Assembly (NCBI GenBank): GCA_024734555.1
Contig: JANPWX010020150.1
Location: 3,441,122 to 3,505,121 of the forward strand
Direction of reading: 5' to 3'
Source of the DNA: Trochalopteron elliotii
Lineage: Eukaryota; Chordata; Aves; Passeriformes; Leiothrichidae
Length of the DNA: 64,000 nucleotides
Each line of letters begins with the position of its first letter. Position 1 is the first letter of the stretch. A program made the translations under genes and the position numbers. Positions 25,611-38,800 of the stretch are shown piece after piece. Under the pieces are notes generated by a model. That model made no database searches. It saw only the letters and a program-made list of their open reading frames with translations, and was not told where the DNA came from.

Positions 25611-26328
25611 TGGTGGTTTGACTGGTGGTTCAAGCTGGTTCTTTTTTGGCCTTCTGCCCTCTGAAGCCTTTTAGCTCAGCACGCAAATGAAGAGGAGTCT
25701 CAAGGTCTTGTTGTTTCTTGGTTTCTCGCATGTTTATTATTTCTTATCTTACAAATTTCTCTGTGCCCAGCCGAGATGTTCACAGCAGCTCGGACATAGA
25801 GCGACTCCCCCCGTGACGGGAGGTCACTACCTTTTTATACAGATAATTATGTGTCTATTATTTACAATTCTGTGCCAATGCCTATTATCTGTACTAAAAA
25901 GGTCATTTCTACTTTGACTCAATCTTCTTACACTACTTTGTGCCCATGTCACATCAGAAGATGGAGGACAAGGAAGAAGGAAAAGAACCCAGGGCAACAC
26001 CCTAAATCCTTCTTCTTGTCCCCCATTTACCTCTATGCTAAGAATCCTAAAACTACAAAATTTTCCACCCTGTGCAGTGCTAAGCTACTATTTTCATGCC
26101 TTTGTGACTTGTAATTCTTCTCTCAATGTTAGAAGCTTTTTCCATGGACTAAAATCAAAGCATGTGTCTTCCTGGGCTCTGTGCCAGGCAACCCCCCTGG
26201 ACAGACACCCCCTGTCCAGGATTCAAACTCTCTTTCTCAGGTCTGCTGAGGTCTGTGACCATCCAGGGCAACTAAAGGAATGCCCTGAACTCTGACAAGT
26301 CCTCTCATCATGGAGATGTTCTAGACCA
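25611..26328 (-). mobile_element. Solo LTR of an endogenous retrovirus, reverse strand
   Basis: A 718-bp element that, read on the minus strand, starts TGGTCTAG and ends CACCA. Flanks TTAGGT (25605-25610) and TTAGGC (26329-26334) agree at five of six positions and fit a slightly mutated 6-bp target duplication. On the minus strand a GTATAAAAAG box (25831-25840) is followed about 100 bp later by AATAAA (reverse of 25733-25738), which gives a clear U3-R-U5 order. No retroviral coding remnant is attached. The outer limits rest on the imperfect duplication and could shift by some bases. Confidence 0.78.
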
Positions 26329-26334
26329 TTAGGC

Positions 26335-29124
26335 ACAACTTTGCTGTTGTAAATCCAGGCTGGTCAGCTCAGATTCTTATAATTTCTATACCTGGACAAG
26401 GCTCAAAGAAGATTTGTTTCATAGTCTTCCCAGTCTTACACTAAAAATATTGTTGTGGTCAAAATGGATATCATTGACTAAGTGCTGATAAAGGATTTAT
26501 TGTTATTTTAGCTCAAGCCTAGTCTTATCAAAATACAGTGGTTGTTACTCTTCAAATGAGATTGACTGATACACTTTCATTTCATAATGAATTTAAGACT
26601 GACACACACGAAACTTACAGTTTCTAGCCCATTACTTACTTTACACTCAAATATTCTTGTGAAATCAACCAATTTCCCTGAATAATGTGAGTTTATAGGG
26701 TTGCTAATTAATAAAATTCTTAATAAAAGAGTAAACCAAAATGATGCAGTTGATTTCATTTTATGTTTTTTGTTGGAAGTTTTTGTAAGTTTTCTAGGTT
26801 TTCTTCTTTCTTTTTATTTATTGGTTACTACAAAATTTAAATCACCTTAAACTGACTATTAGCTGAAGTTACGCATTAACTTTCCTCAGCACCAATTAAT
26901 ATAAAGGATTAATGTTTGTTACTTAGTGATTTCAGAGGTTGTCAGAACTTCACCTTGTAAAGTATTAGAACATCTAAGCCCAAATAATTTAGGCAGTATC
27001 TTCTTATCAAAAGACTTTTTAAAATAGGCAAATCATGCTGAGATCATGTCTAGTCCATATAACCTGAAATCGTTCTGAGACTCTGGGTGACCAGGTCAGC
27101 ACCAAGCCTGCTACCTCCTACGGCAGAAATTTTCTGTGTTGGGCTATATACACAGGTCAGAACACAACTGGCCTGGAAAGTTGTAAGTCTTGACATTTTT
27201 AAAGATTAAGCCTGCCAGACTTCACATGGGCATAAGATAGATTTAGTTTTCTCCAGTAAAATTATTTCCTTCTGTATAAATAATATCCATTAATATGTTA
27301 ATGAATATTAATATTAATTAAGGAGCCAAAGCTTGGCTAGGCCCTATTCCCATGTTAGGTCATGGAAGCACTGAATCATCTTTTCATACTTACTGTATTT
27401 GCCTAATGAACATAAACTAGAGGAACAGGATTGAAACTAAGGGGTGGGGATAGAAATATTTCAGTCCTTGTTTTGTCATCAGGGCCTTTAAATCCCAATA
27501 TCTAAGCCATTTTCCCTAATTGCATAGAATAACTACCAGAGCCAATAAATAAATTGAAGTTTCCTGAGTGTTACCTCAGTAACTTAATTACAAAACTGTT
27601 TTCATCTGAGAGTCTCAAAACTGATGAAAAAAAGTCTAAAAAAATAAAGATTTTTGAAGGTTTGAATATGTTACAAACCATTTTGCCCTAGTCATGCATA
27701 TTTTGAGGATTTTTATTGTTTCTAATTAATCCTTTTTGTATATTTCAGCTTGCATCCTTTCTCTGTTCCCATTGATCCCTGTTGTGGTTGTTGTTCCACT
27801 GACATGCAATTTATTTCTCCTTTTACCAGTTAGATTCTTCATTCTGAGTTCTCCTCTCTGGGCCTTTAGAAGATTCCCTGTTTTCAGTAATAGAAAGTTG
27901 TTATGTGGTTAAAAAGGTTGTCTGAGTCTTCTCACATTATGCCATCAGTGTGGTGAATGCAAGCACCACTAACCAGCTTGTTGAAATCAAACAAAAGCAA
28001 ACAAAAAGCAAACCAAAGCCAGTCTCATTGAGTGAAGTGTGAAAGGTAGTTGATCAGAATATAATTATAAAAGCAAAATATGGATTTTTTTGCCATTTCA
28101 CATAGCACAGTCCTAAGTCTGGGTTTGCTTTTTTTTTAGAAAACACCTATAGATAGATAAATGCAGTTTTGAAACACTATCTAGTGTGAAGTGCATTACA
28201 GCCCTCCTTATTAGAGACAACCAGTTGCCCTGATTAATTCTACTGCAAACCTGAAACTGATCATTCATGATAAGTTAATCCTTCAGATAAAGGACTTTTT
28301 CCATAGGAAAAATCTCTGTCTTACTCTTTCTTCATTTATGTCATGCATAGTCTCAGAAACTTAACTGAAGTAAGTAGTTATATGTCCAGCTTAAGATGTT
28401 TTTTGAATTTGATATAAACATTTTATTTTCACAACATTGTGAAGAAAATCTCATGAGCATATAATTTATTGGTACTAAGACAGCTCATTAAGTCTGTCTA
28501 GAAAACAGCATTTTCATTTTATTAAAAAAAAAAAAAAGCTTCAGAATTAGTTTTTGTTCTGATGCAGGATAAAATTTTGATTTGTTTGATTTCTTAGTGT
28601 CTAGGCCGGAAAAAAACAACACTGAGATTAATGACCTACAACTGTTTTTCCATCTCCCTTCTGCATATCCCAACATCTCAACTATGATCTAGGTCACTGT
28701 GTTTCTCTAAGACCTGAATTTAGCCTTTGACTTGGGAAAACTTCAGCACTTATGCAAAAGCAGTTGTTTTCAGAACAAAACCACAGTTTTGATAAATATG
28801 CAGAGATATATGCTAAATTTCTGAACAGCTATTCAGCTCAGTCTGCAGAACTCTGTAATATGCAAAGTTGTACTTCTTAGCTGGATGAATCTTTGCAGGA
28901 TGCATTTATCCCTACACTGAGGTTAGGATCTGTGTCTGCAAGGGTTTTTTTTCTGATGAGAACACAACTCAAATAGATAATTTAAAATAGATAGCCACAG
29001 CAGACTCTGAAGCCGTGGTCAGAAAGGTGACATGGGGTTTACGGTCCTGGAAAGGTTTTTGTTCCTATTTAATGGTGCATGAAAACTCTGGCATTTCCAT
29101 GCACAACATGGTTAGTTTACATTC
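26335..29124. other. AT-rich non-coding stretch, nothing recognised
   Basis: No repeat family or exon identified. A dense ATTAAT cluster lies at about 27,285-27,325. Confidence 0.5.
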
Positions 29125-29356
29125 CGTATTAGGGAGCAAATTCTCCTCTGTGAGCGTGGTGAGGCCCTGGCACAGGTTATCCAGAGAAACTGTGACTGTT
29201 ACATCCCTGGAAGTGTCCAAGGCCAGGTTGGACAGGACATGAAGCAACCTGGTCTGGTGTAAGGTGTCCCTGCCTATGGTAGGACATTGAAAATAAATGT
29301 TCTTTAAGATGTCTTACAATCCAACTGATTCGATGACCCTATGAATCTATGAATTC
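29125..29356 (+). mobile_element. CR1 3' UTR fragment
   Basis: Plus-strand CR1 end. 'tggtgaggccctggcacagg' (29157-29176), 'catccctggaagtgtccaag' (29202-29221) and 'ggccaggttggacaggacat' (29221-29240) precede 'caacctggtctggtgtaagg'. It ends in the tail 'gaccctatgaatctatgaat' near 29335-29354. Severely 5'-truncated, so non-coding. Confidence 0.88.
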
Positions 29357-32300
29357 TTCAGTACATCTTCAGACTTCTCTTAAAATCTGGTTGACAATTC
29401 TTAATTTCTAATCAAGAAAAAGTAACAGAGAAGAAGTTAATTTTTCTGTTACAACAATCCCATTGTTCCCTCAAAAAACCTCCCAATATGCTAATGGTCA
29501 CATGTAGCAGATATCACTGAAGAAATTCTGAGTAGGTTTAGTTTGACTTCATTAAAAGAGCCAAGTGGGATCAGTTGTCCAGGCTGGTTACCACATCCAG
29601 AGTGCTAGTCAAGCTACAGAAAACTGCATCAGTTCTTCTTAAAAAATAAACAAAACAAAACAGAACAACAACAAAAAACCAAACACAAACAAATTAAATG
29701 AATTAAAGAAGTCTTATATTCCTCTAACGAGACATTGTCTTCATTAGCATTCCTTTGAGGTATTATACACAACAAACTAAACAAGCCCATTCTACACAAA
29801 ATAACTACTTTGGTCTGCAATCAAGTGTCTTGCTTTAAGTCTTTGTGCTGTTCACCACTTTCCCTATTAGTTTTGGGTGACTTCACACTGTGTGTATAGT
29901 TAAATGGTAGTGTCAAATGCAATGCTGTGGCATTTTGTCTGCACATGATGCTAGAAATAACTATATGCTAATATTAACCTAGGCATTGAAATTTATTACA
30001 CAGCTTAACCAGGGTCTCTTTTACAAGGTAGCTTTCCGACAACCCGCATAGCTGTATTCCAAATACCTTGCTTCATAACAACATAGGTAAGTGTATAAGT
30101 TTGTCATTGAATCATTGGTTGCAATATTAAAAAATAATAATTAAAAAGACGAATTTAAAAAAAGGAGAAAAAAGTAAGCATGTTAAAATTTCTCATCTCT
30201 TCCTTAAAAATATACAACAGTCCTATACACATTTGATAAGGATGACTGTAGAAGGCTGGATATTCTGCTCTAGAAAAGAAGGAAATTTGAGAAGGGAATT
30301 AAAAATGGTCCATGGAATTACCATGAAATAAACCCAAGATCAGGATATCTTCTTCTGAATCCTTGATATTTGCAGATCAGCTTATTACCTGAGCCATTAA
30401 AAAAAAAAAAAATCATTGTTTCTTCTTAAAAGAACAACAATCACCCAGCTAACTGTAATTCATACAGTCCCCTGGAAAGGTCTAGAAAGTTGTATCTCAT
30501 AGAAGGATGGACATTTAGACAATACAGTTGTAAAGTAAATTCAGTAAAATGTTTGTTCTTTTTAACAAAATTATTGTAGAAGTTTTGTAGATAGTGAAAT
30601 CAAAGCAAAGGTAAACAAAGTGAAATTAAGTGAAATATGCTAAGTCATAGCCAGAACTCTCCCATGGTAACAAGCCTTTCAACTCCAAGTCATCTCAGGT
30701 TTTCTCCTTTCTTCGTGCAACTTTGATCTCCAAATGTAAAATCATGCAACAAATTAAGGAACAACTGAGGCATAGAACCAAACAATGCATTTTTATTTAA
30801 AGTTTTTTCTTACCATTGTTTTTCTTCCCCTTGAAGAGAGCAATAATCACAAATTTTAAAATTACTGTGAAGGGTGAAGTGAAACGACAGAATTCAAACA
30901 CTTGTGAATATCCATTTGGCACTTCAATAGATCTAATATTACTATCTAAGCAAAAAAGAACCTCAGGGACTCTACTCTGATTTCACTTATGTCAGTAAAT
31001 CTAGAGTAACTTCACTACAAATGCTTTAGTCAATAGTTATTCCTGATTTACACTTATGAAGCTGAGAGAAAATGGGGCTTTAATTGATCAACAAAACCTG
31101 TCTCAGTGTAGATTTTTCTCCAGCAGTCATCTTACTGTAGTAATTTCAAGAAAAATAAATAAGATTCAAACACCACAGTAACCCGTTAAGGAAATTGTAT
31201 ATCAAATAAGCCCCAAAAAGCCTGGAGCATTGCAAGTGTTGCCTTACAGGTCTCATTTCTTATGTAGATTTAAATGATTCAATTGTTGAATAAGTCTTCT
31301 ATATTCTATTTATTCAAGCATTTTCAACTTTCATTTCCCAGCAGCCATGCCAAGAGTCATAAGAAAGAAATGATCTTTTTTGATCATTGACAACAGTGAT
31401 GTGAAAACAAATTGCACAGGGAAGTTTCTGCATATTGTATAGTAAAGGGATAGATAATGGTATGCTGTCTAAAACTGTCCTCAGCAAGAATGGGACTGAC
31501 AAAAAAAACCTCAAAACAAACTTTCTTCCCTAGGCTTAAATAATTCATTGGTTGAATCACTGAATACATCTCAGATTTTGTCATGCATTCACAGTTTCCC
31601 TGTGATACTTTTGCTGACAATAAAATTTAAAACCAAATCAAACAAAAACATACCTAAACTTCCCTTAAAGAGACAAGAGCTGGATAAGAAATCCTTTGTA
31701 GTTTCAGAAAACTTACATCATATTGAAGATGATTGCTGTGTTCACAACACAGCATAACTTTTATGGTAGTTGAAATAGTTTTTACTATGTATTTTAAACA
31801 TTTTTTCTTTCTTTTATCTGGAGTTCTTCGATCAAGTAAGAGCTACAGGGAATTCAGAAAAGCTTTTTTCACTTCCCATGTTCTTCTCCTTCTGAAATCA
31901 AAGTAGTGGGGTTATCATGTTGTCAAATTCTACTGTGTGACAAAAGTAGGCATGATACTGACAAAGATTGAATTGACCCTCATTCACTTTAAAGTTTTGT
32001 GCACAGTTGCCTCTGTAGTTTGATTGGAGAAACATAGGAAATCAAGCTTGTTGCATTTTAATTTTCTAAGGCAATAATTGTCTTGATAATTGCATGCACG
32101 GATTTGCCATTACATTGCCATAGAATCTGAACACGTAAAGCTCTTTCTAAGATTCATTGATTATGCATAGGTAAATGAAGACATGATATTCTGCAAATGC
32201 AATCTGCTCTGGGGTAAAATTAGGTAATAAAGAATAACAACACAAAGAATCTTTTAAAAGCCTTCTCAGCAGACATTGTGTTAGTTGCCAAGTTTATTTA

Positions 32301-32457
32301 GAAATGACTTACAGCCTGGGAGCACATACTTGTATGTGGCAATTCCACAGTCACGAAATTGTGTCTGTTCACTTGTCTCCCAGCTGTTTGGCCTGCCTTG
32401 TCCTTCCAACATTTAGCAAAATTGATCAAGTTTGAACAAAGCTGCCAACCTGATACG
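29357..32457. other. AT-rich non-coding stretch with a possible conserved element
   Basis: Contains an A-rich CAAAA tract at 29640-29695. The block at 32,050-32,220 is dense in homeodomain/POU-type cores (TAATTG, ATGCAAAT-like). No gene is recognised. Confidence 0.45.
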
Positions 32458-32625
32458 ACAGAATCACAGAGTGGGTCAGGTTGGAAGGTACCACAAAGCA
32501 TCATCTGGCCCAACTTTTTTCCTGTTCAGACAGGGTCATCCCAGAGAATGTTGTCCAGGGCTGTGTACAGATGGTTCTGTAATACCTCCAGTGAGGATTG
32601 CTGTCTAGTAAGGCCTACCTTTCAC
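32458..32625 (-). mobile_element. CR1 3' end fragment, reverse strand
   Basis: Reversed CR1 tail and 3' UTR: 'agaatcacagagtgggtcag', 'gttggaaggtaccacaaagc', 'catctggcccaac', then 'cagggtcatcccagag' and 'acctccagtgaggattgct'. The subfamily resembles CR1s whose tail reads 'gggtcaggttggaagggacc'. The right limit is approximate. Confidence 0.85.
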
Positions 32626-35600
32626 CTGAATCCTGTAATGCCCTGGAGTATTGCAATGAAGAAATAAACTTCACTTCCTGGGACACAGAAGAGCCTGTTG
32701 GGAGCTGCAGAAATCTCAGTAACTTTCCTGGAAACATCAAAGCTGAGTTCATGTCACATTACATGACTCTGTTGTAAGAAAAATGCTCTCTGAAAACTTT
32801 ATCCTTCAATAATAAAGAATGAAATAAATGCTTTACACCTTATTGTTGGGCAGAAATCTTTCCATTCATAGGATATGTGGACATTAATGAGGAAAAGGTG
32901 AGGCAAGGCAAGTATCCTTCTTTCCCAGTACACCACCAGTATATATTGCTGCAAGCCTAAGCATAAAAGGCCTGGTATTTCAAGCTGTCATAGAGTTGTA
33001 CAGCACAGACATATCTAAAAATGTCAGAGTGCTAGAGTCTTTTGTCAAATGCCTTCCTGCCACCTCTCAACTGATTTAAAATCAGACCAGAACTAGGAAT
33101 GGTTCTGTTTGTTTATTAGTATTGTTTGAACTGTCACAGATGCATCATATGGCTGGGCATGGTCTAAGGGTTGTGTCTTTACAAACTCTTTAAGCAGTAT
33201 TAAAATTCATTTCTTCAAATGCTAGCTCTCCAAAGTTTTTATTCTCATTGCAGTATTAATTAAGGACTTTTATGCTGACAAGATTTGGAATTTCGATTAT
33301 ACAGTAATAAAAAAGGACACCTAAAAAAGAAGCTTGAGAAAAAAAGAGGAAAATATCAATTAAAAAGTAAAACAAAGTGACATTTTTTGTTTATCATGAC
33401 TTAATATTTTTCTGTTTCATTAAGTACAAAATTTGTTGGTTTTCCTCAGTAACTTTTTGAAGGATAGATTTTCATATGAAACACTGTTATTAACATTCAT
33501 TTGGATCAAAAAATAATAATCAAATAATCATCACTCTGCATTGTAACTCATCATCACAGTGAACACTGGACCATATATTCCTGGCTAACTTATATAAAAG
33601 TCTACTGATGAAAACAATATTTCTTAAAGTAAAACCGAGCAGTTGGAAAAAATATCCAAACAACCTGGTACTGAAGAAGAGCTGTGGGAATCACAGGTAA
33701 CCTAAAAAGACTTCAGAGTTCACTGGGACATTTTCTGGAAAAAACTAAGTAATGAGGAGTTTTTAAAAAGGAAAATTTGGTGACAAACAGGTACAGAAAC
33801 AGAAGCATGAGTGAAGTTTCTTTATTTTTTTTTTCTTTCACAAAATATGTCCTGAAATAACATTACAAATGAAAAATAGGATAGCTTGCACATATGGATG
33901 CATAGAAGAATATATTCAAGGAGGCTTTCTCTGCCTATTGAAGCTTTATTTTTGACTTCTCATGTTTGAATTTTTCATTCAGGAACGTTCTGTCTCTACT
34001 TTTTGTTTTGTTTTGGTGTTTTTGTGTGGTGGGTTTTTTTTTTTTGGTGGCTTTTTTGGGTTCTTTTTGGTTTCCTCTCTCAAGAGTTAGCAAAAGAAAA
34101 GGGAAGAAAGATGCTCTGCTGCGCTCATACATTTTTTTCCTATTTCTTGAGTTAGCTCAGGGTTGGAGGTGGAGTTTGCTTTTCCTTTCATTAGTTGCTT
34201 TGAGATTCACATCTTTTGTTCTTCGAACTCTCTTATTTGAAATTCTTTTCTTTAAGTCAGCAGGGAACAAGGGTTGATGAGCCCCAGCCTCAGCTACAGC
34301 CTTGGGGCAAAGAGTCTTCTTTTTGAATAATAGTCTTACGGTTTTGCTGTATTTTATTTTTCCCTGAAATGTATCTTGGATATGTTGATTTGTAAAAGGC
34401 ACTTCTGAGGTTTGCACTCATTCTCTTTTCTTTATAGTTTTCCGACGTTTTTATTTTTCTCTGTGTTATAAGTTTGCATAATGTTTATACTTCTTTATTC
34501 TAAAATCTCCATCTTGGTTTTTTGGGGGGTTTTTGTTGTTGTTGTTTTGTTTTGTTTTGTTTTTTCTATTGTGGCTTTGATAGACATGTATTTCCATTCT
34601 GTGTTTTACTTTTCTTAAACTGATGTAAGATCAGAGTAAACATTTGCCACCTGTCTTCCTAGATATGTAGTGAGAACAAGTATTGAATATCATGGTGCAT
34701 TCAGTTTTCATACATAAAGGATTTTTACTGGGACATTACATGCCACATTTCATTGTTTAAACCAGCACTTAGAAAGATGAATACCACGTAGGTCTGGGAA
34801 TTTTGTTTAGAGACAAGAGGTAAAATTTTCCGCAATGTTTTTGATTTATTCCTAGTTTTCATGTTTCCTTCTCTATAACAAAGTGCTTAAAGCACTTACT
34901 TAAGAATCATCCTTCCTGAGCCTGAATGAGTCCTTCTGTTACCCAAAGACAGCCCTATCCCCTAAATATACGTAAATTCGTGACTCCTGTTGAGGCATTC
35001 CTGGCTACACCCGGGCTCATCAATATTCATAGGGAGAGAGCATGAAAAAGAAAACATAATTTGGAAGCCTAATGCCTCTGACACTCCACTGAGAGAAAGG
35101 TGGTCTGTGTTCTAATCCTTGTTTTCCTTATTTATCTCTTAAATTACCAGTCAAAAGGGAAAACCGTTGTTTTCTCATTTCATGCTGGTACTGCCTTTTC
35201 ACTGTAGTATAACATTTCAGACTTCACGGCAGCATATTAGTTCCACACAATCCCACTAAGTTCTTTGTGTCTGAGAGTGTGCACTAAGCAGTGTCTGACA
35301 TTCCTTTCTTGTGAAAAGCAGGGCTTTTCTCTTGATTGGGAAAATTGACCCTTTCAAAAATGCTGATTTCAATCCCAGTTTATCACACAGTTTGGTTTAC
35401 CTACTTGAATTTGCTTCATTTTTCTTTGGTCAGAAGTATTGTTCGGAACTTGACATTAGACATTCTGAGAAGTATGTATGACATTTTGCTATAAGAGGCT
35501 GTTTTTTACTACACATATTGATTCTTAAATGTTCCCCGACCAGTGTTAAAGATGCTGAAAGCACCCATAGTCACTGTTTGATTAATTTGTACATGTTTCT

Positions 35601-37925
35601 CTTTTCATTTTAATGTATGTTCCCTGTCCCTTGGGAAATGTCTGTGGCATAGTCCTCATGACCTCTTAGTCTTTAACATGAATCTTTGGAATAAATACAT
35701 TCAAAACCTTTTACCTTAATGTAAATGGACACATCTTGGTCCCTCTCTCTTGTGGCCTGGGGGTAGGGGGACACAAGCACTATATACTTTTATGTGTCCA
35801 ATTCATTCCATTACTCATAGAAAGCAGTATCTTCATAACACCAGCTGTAATCATCATCTTCCCAGCTGTAGCAGAAGTGAGTCTCCAGATTTTGTTAATG
35901 ATGCAATTCAGGGTTCAAGACAATTAAATTGCTGCTGATGGCTTTATATTTTATTCCTTATTATTACTATTATTTTGCTTCTCTGTTTCATGTTTCTTCT
36001 TCTTCGTAAAGTCTTGACCCTGTCATCTCACAAAGAAACCCATATGCACTACAAAAAACTTGTATTTAGAAGAAAGTTTAGAGAGGGTTTCAGTGTACAG
36101 TATGCCATCAAAAATGTTCATTACACTTTTCAAATCTGTGGAAAATCAGCACAGACAAAAGAGACATGACCATTCTGCATGAGAAAGTGCTGACACAATC
36201 CAACTGAAATATTTTACAGAAATAAGTAAGTACATTTCAAAGACCTTTAGCCATGGAGAAGACATCATAGTACATTCAGTTTCTTTTCAGAATCCTAAAT
36301 TTTCTAATTTTGAAAAAGGAAAAGTATTCCATTTTAAATCACCTTTTTAAAATCTTCTCTATTATATTAATAATGGTGATTAGTATAATAGTTACAACAT
36401 CATACATTAATTATTATATGCACTCAGTCTAAAATTTAGTACCTATTTTTGGTTGTACTTTTATATGCTTCTAAATACCAGTCATTGCTCAATGTAAAAC
36501 CTCAACATTTTGATCCTTTTGTCTTAAAATTAATTGATAGTGTTGATAGAATGAATTTCAAATATCAACTTCTCTTTCTTCTTTGTGTCTTGATTTGAAG
36601 TCTAAATCCTTGTTAAAACACAACAAGCTCCTGTAAAACAGACATTATTGTGTGAACATCACAAAGGTAGAACAGTTCGCAAGAAATTTTAATGAACACA
36701 CTCTTGCTGGAAATTTTTGGAACAAAATCTGATATCTTTATTAAAAATATACTTCATTTCAGCTCCAGGGAGGAATTTATGGTTTGTGTGCCATGGAAGA
36801 GAAAGTTCTCAAGCTGGAAAACTACAAATAGATTTTTGGAAGTGTTATGTAGATGTTTTGTTTCTATTTTTGTTTTTTTTTTTTTTTAAATAGTAGGGTG
36901 TGTTCATAGGAATCTCAATACAAAACATCTGATCCTTCTTTAGTTTCTGACTTAGGTTGCAGATGCCAATGGAAAGATTTTGACATACACTGAAAATATA
37001 AGGTTATTTGTCCCTCACTGTATATTCACTTTCCAGTCCTAAGTGAGGTTGGGACTTCCTGAACCACAGATTGTGTACGCTGTGCTGTTAACAGCATCTT
37101 TGATCAGATCCTCCTTGTTCATATGGGCAGAAATTTTTAAAAGGCAGCTTGCAAGCTGTTCCAGCTAATAATTTGTCTTGTAGGTACAGTCACTCTTGGT
37201 CCTTATGAGGCTCTCATAATTAATTTATGAACATCTACTTTATTCTATGTTAAATAGATTCTTACTCATTACTTAGGTGTAGTTGGCAACTTCTAATCAT
37301 GCATTAAGATCATCTGGTGTAAATATAGCCATCTGGAAGCTAAGCATGCAGTTTGAAATAGCCATGTAGGTTCTTTCTTAAAGAGACATTAAGCTCTTCC
37401 CAAGGACAATTTAGTCTGCTGCAAAATAAATGATTTGTGGTTGGAATGAATTTCTCTCCAGATATGGCTCCTTTGGGTTGAATAGGGAGCCCAGATGAAA
37501 AAACTTAGATGCCCTGTTATCATATGTCTGTCTCTGAGAAGTATCTCACCTGCATTAACAAAGACTGCTGCTGTTGTGCAACACTTTTCTGTCCTCACTT
37601 CACTAATGTGACCTTGGTGACCCAAGTCCACAGGCACCCTGCCTCACTGCTAAGGTGTTAGCAAAGAGTGTCTATGGCTATGCTAACAGATGGAATCAGA
37701 AGTGAACCACTTTCTGGTCCAGCCCAGCTTGGAATTAAGGACATTAATTTATCTCTCAAAATGAATCAGCTGCCTCCATACTACCTACTAGCCCAAAATA
37801 ATATTAACTCCAGACTGTGTCAGAATGAAATCTGAGCGGTAGATGGACTAGGCTCAATCTCACCAGATTATTTAATAGCATGGGTGATTGCAGAATGTTT
37901 TGACTTGTGCCATGGCCTGATTAGT
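32626..37925. other. AT-rich non-coding stretch with T/G-rich tracts
   Basis: Low-complexity T/G tracts occur at 34,000-34,075 and 34,515-34,565 (GTTTT units). A poly-T lies near 36,872-36,887. No interspersed repeat or host exon is recognised. Confidence 0.5.
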
Positions 37926-38800
37926 CACAGAGTCAGAGAACCATGTAGGTTGGAATAGACCTCTAAGACCATTGAGTCCAACTTTGTCTGAAATTGCCAT
38001 GACAATTAGACCATAGCTATAATTGCAACATCCAGTCATTTCTTGAACACCTCCGGGGATCTTGAATCCACCACTTTCATGGGCAGCCCATTCCAATGCT
38101 TGACAACAGTGCAGTGACTAAATTGTTCCTGATGTCTAACATGAACCTACCCCAGCATAGCCTGAGGTTATATGTCCCCTCATACTGTCAATTTTTGCCT
38201 CAGGAAAAAACTGAGCCTGACCCTGAGGCTAGGTCTACCTCCTCTCAGGGATTTGTAAAGAGAAAAGTGTCCCCTGAGTTGCCTTTACTGAATCCTCCCA
38301 GCTTCTTCACCCACTCCTAACATGACTTATTCTAAAGACCCTTCTCCACTCTGTTGCCCTTTCCTGGACAGGCTCCAGGAACCAAATACTTCTCTTGTTG
38401 TGAAGGGGCGGAGAAGTGAGCGCAGCACTTAAGGTGTGGCCTCACCAGTGCCCCCAGCACAGGCGGATGGGCACTGTCCTGCTCCTGCTGGCCACACTAT
38501 TGCTGGCACAAGCCTGGTGCCATTTGGCCTTGGCCTCCTGGGCACACTCCAGCTCATGTTCAGCCACTGGAAACCAGCACCTCCAGGTCCTCTCCCACTC
38601 TGCAGCTTTGCAGACACTCTGTCCCAGCCTGGAGCTGCAGGGGCTGTTGTGGCACAGTGACAGGACCCAGCCCTTGGCCTTGTTGAACCTCACACAATGG
38701 GCCTCAGCCCATGGATCCAGCCTGTCCTGATCCCTCTGCACAGCCTTCCTGCCCTCCAGCAGATCAATGCTCCCACCCAAAGTCTCACATGTGCAATAGC
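37926..38800 (-). mobile_element. CR1 LINE 3' part with end of ORF2, reverse strand
   Basis: A minus-strand CR1 of about 0.87 kb, 5'-truncated. The left edge is the reversed tail (37926-37985, 'cacagagtcagagaacc', 'aggttggaatagacctctaa', 'gaccattgagtccaac'). The 3' UTR follows, then the C-terminal end of the reverse transcriptase ORF from about 38420 to 38790. On the minus strand this encodes LGGSIDLLEGRKAVQRD, DRLDPWAEAHCVRFNKAK and later [12 protein letters not shown]. These match the CR1 segments that follow the FADD motif (LLEGR..LQRDL..WAE..MKFN) and the conserved [13 protein letters not shown] stretch. Frameshifts and missing segments make it non-functional. Open plus-strand frames here are antisense shadows. 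Confidence 0.93.

Noticed and set aside
34515..34565. T/G-rich tract as a LINE or SINE tail
   Set aside because: No element body on either side and no target duplication.
38416..38730. 104-codon plus-strand frame with a leucine-rich, signal-like start
   Set aside because: Antisense to CR1 ORF2 C-terminal sequence; the leucine-rich look comes from that repeat.
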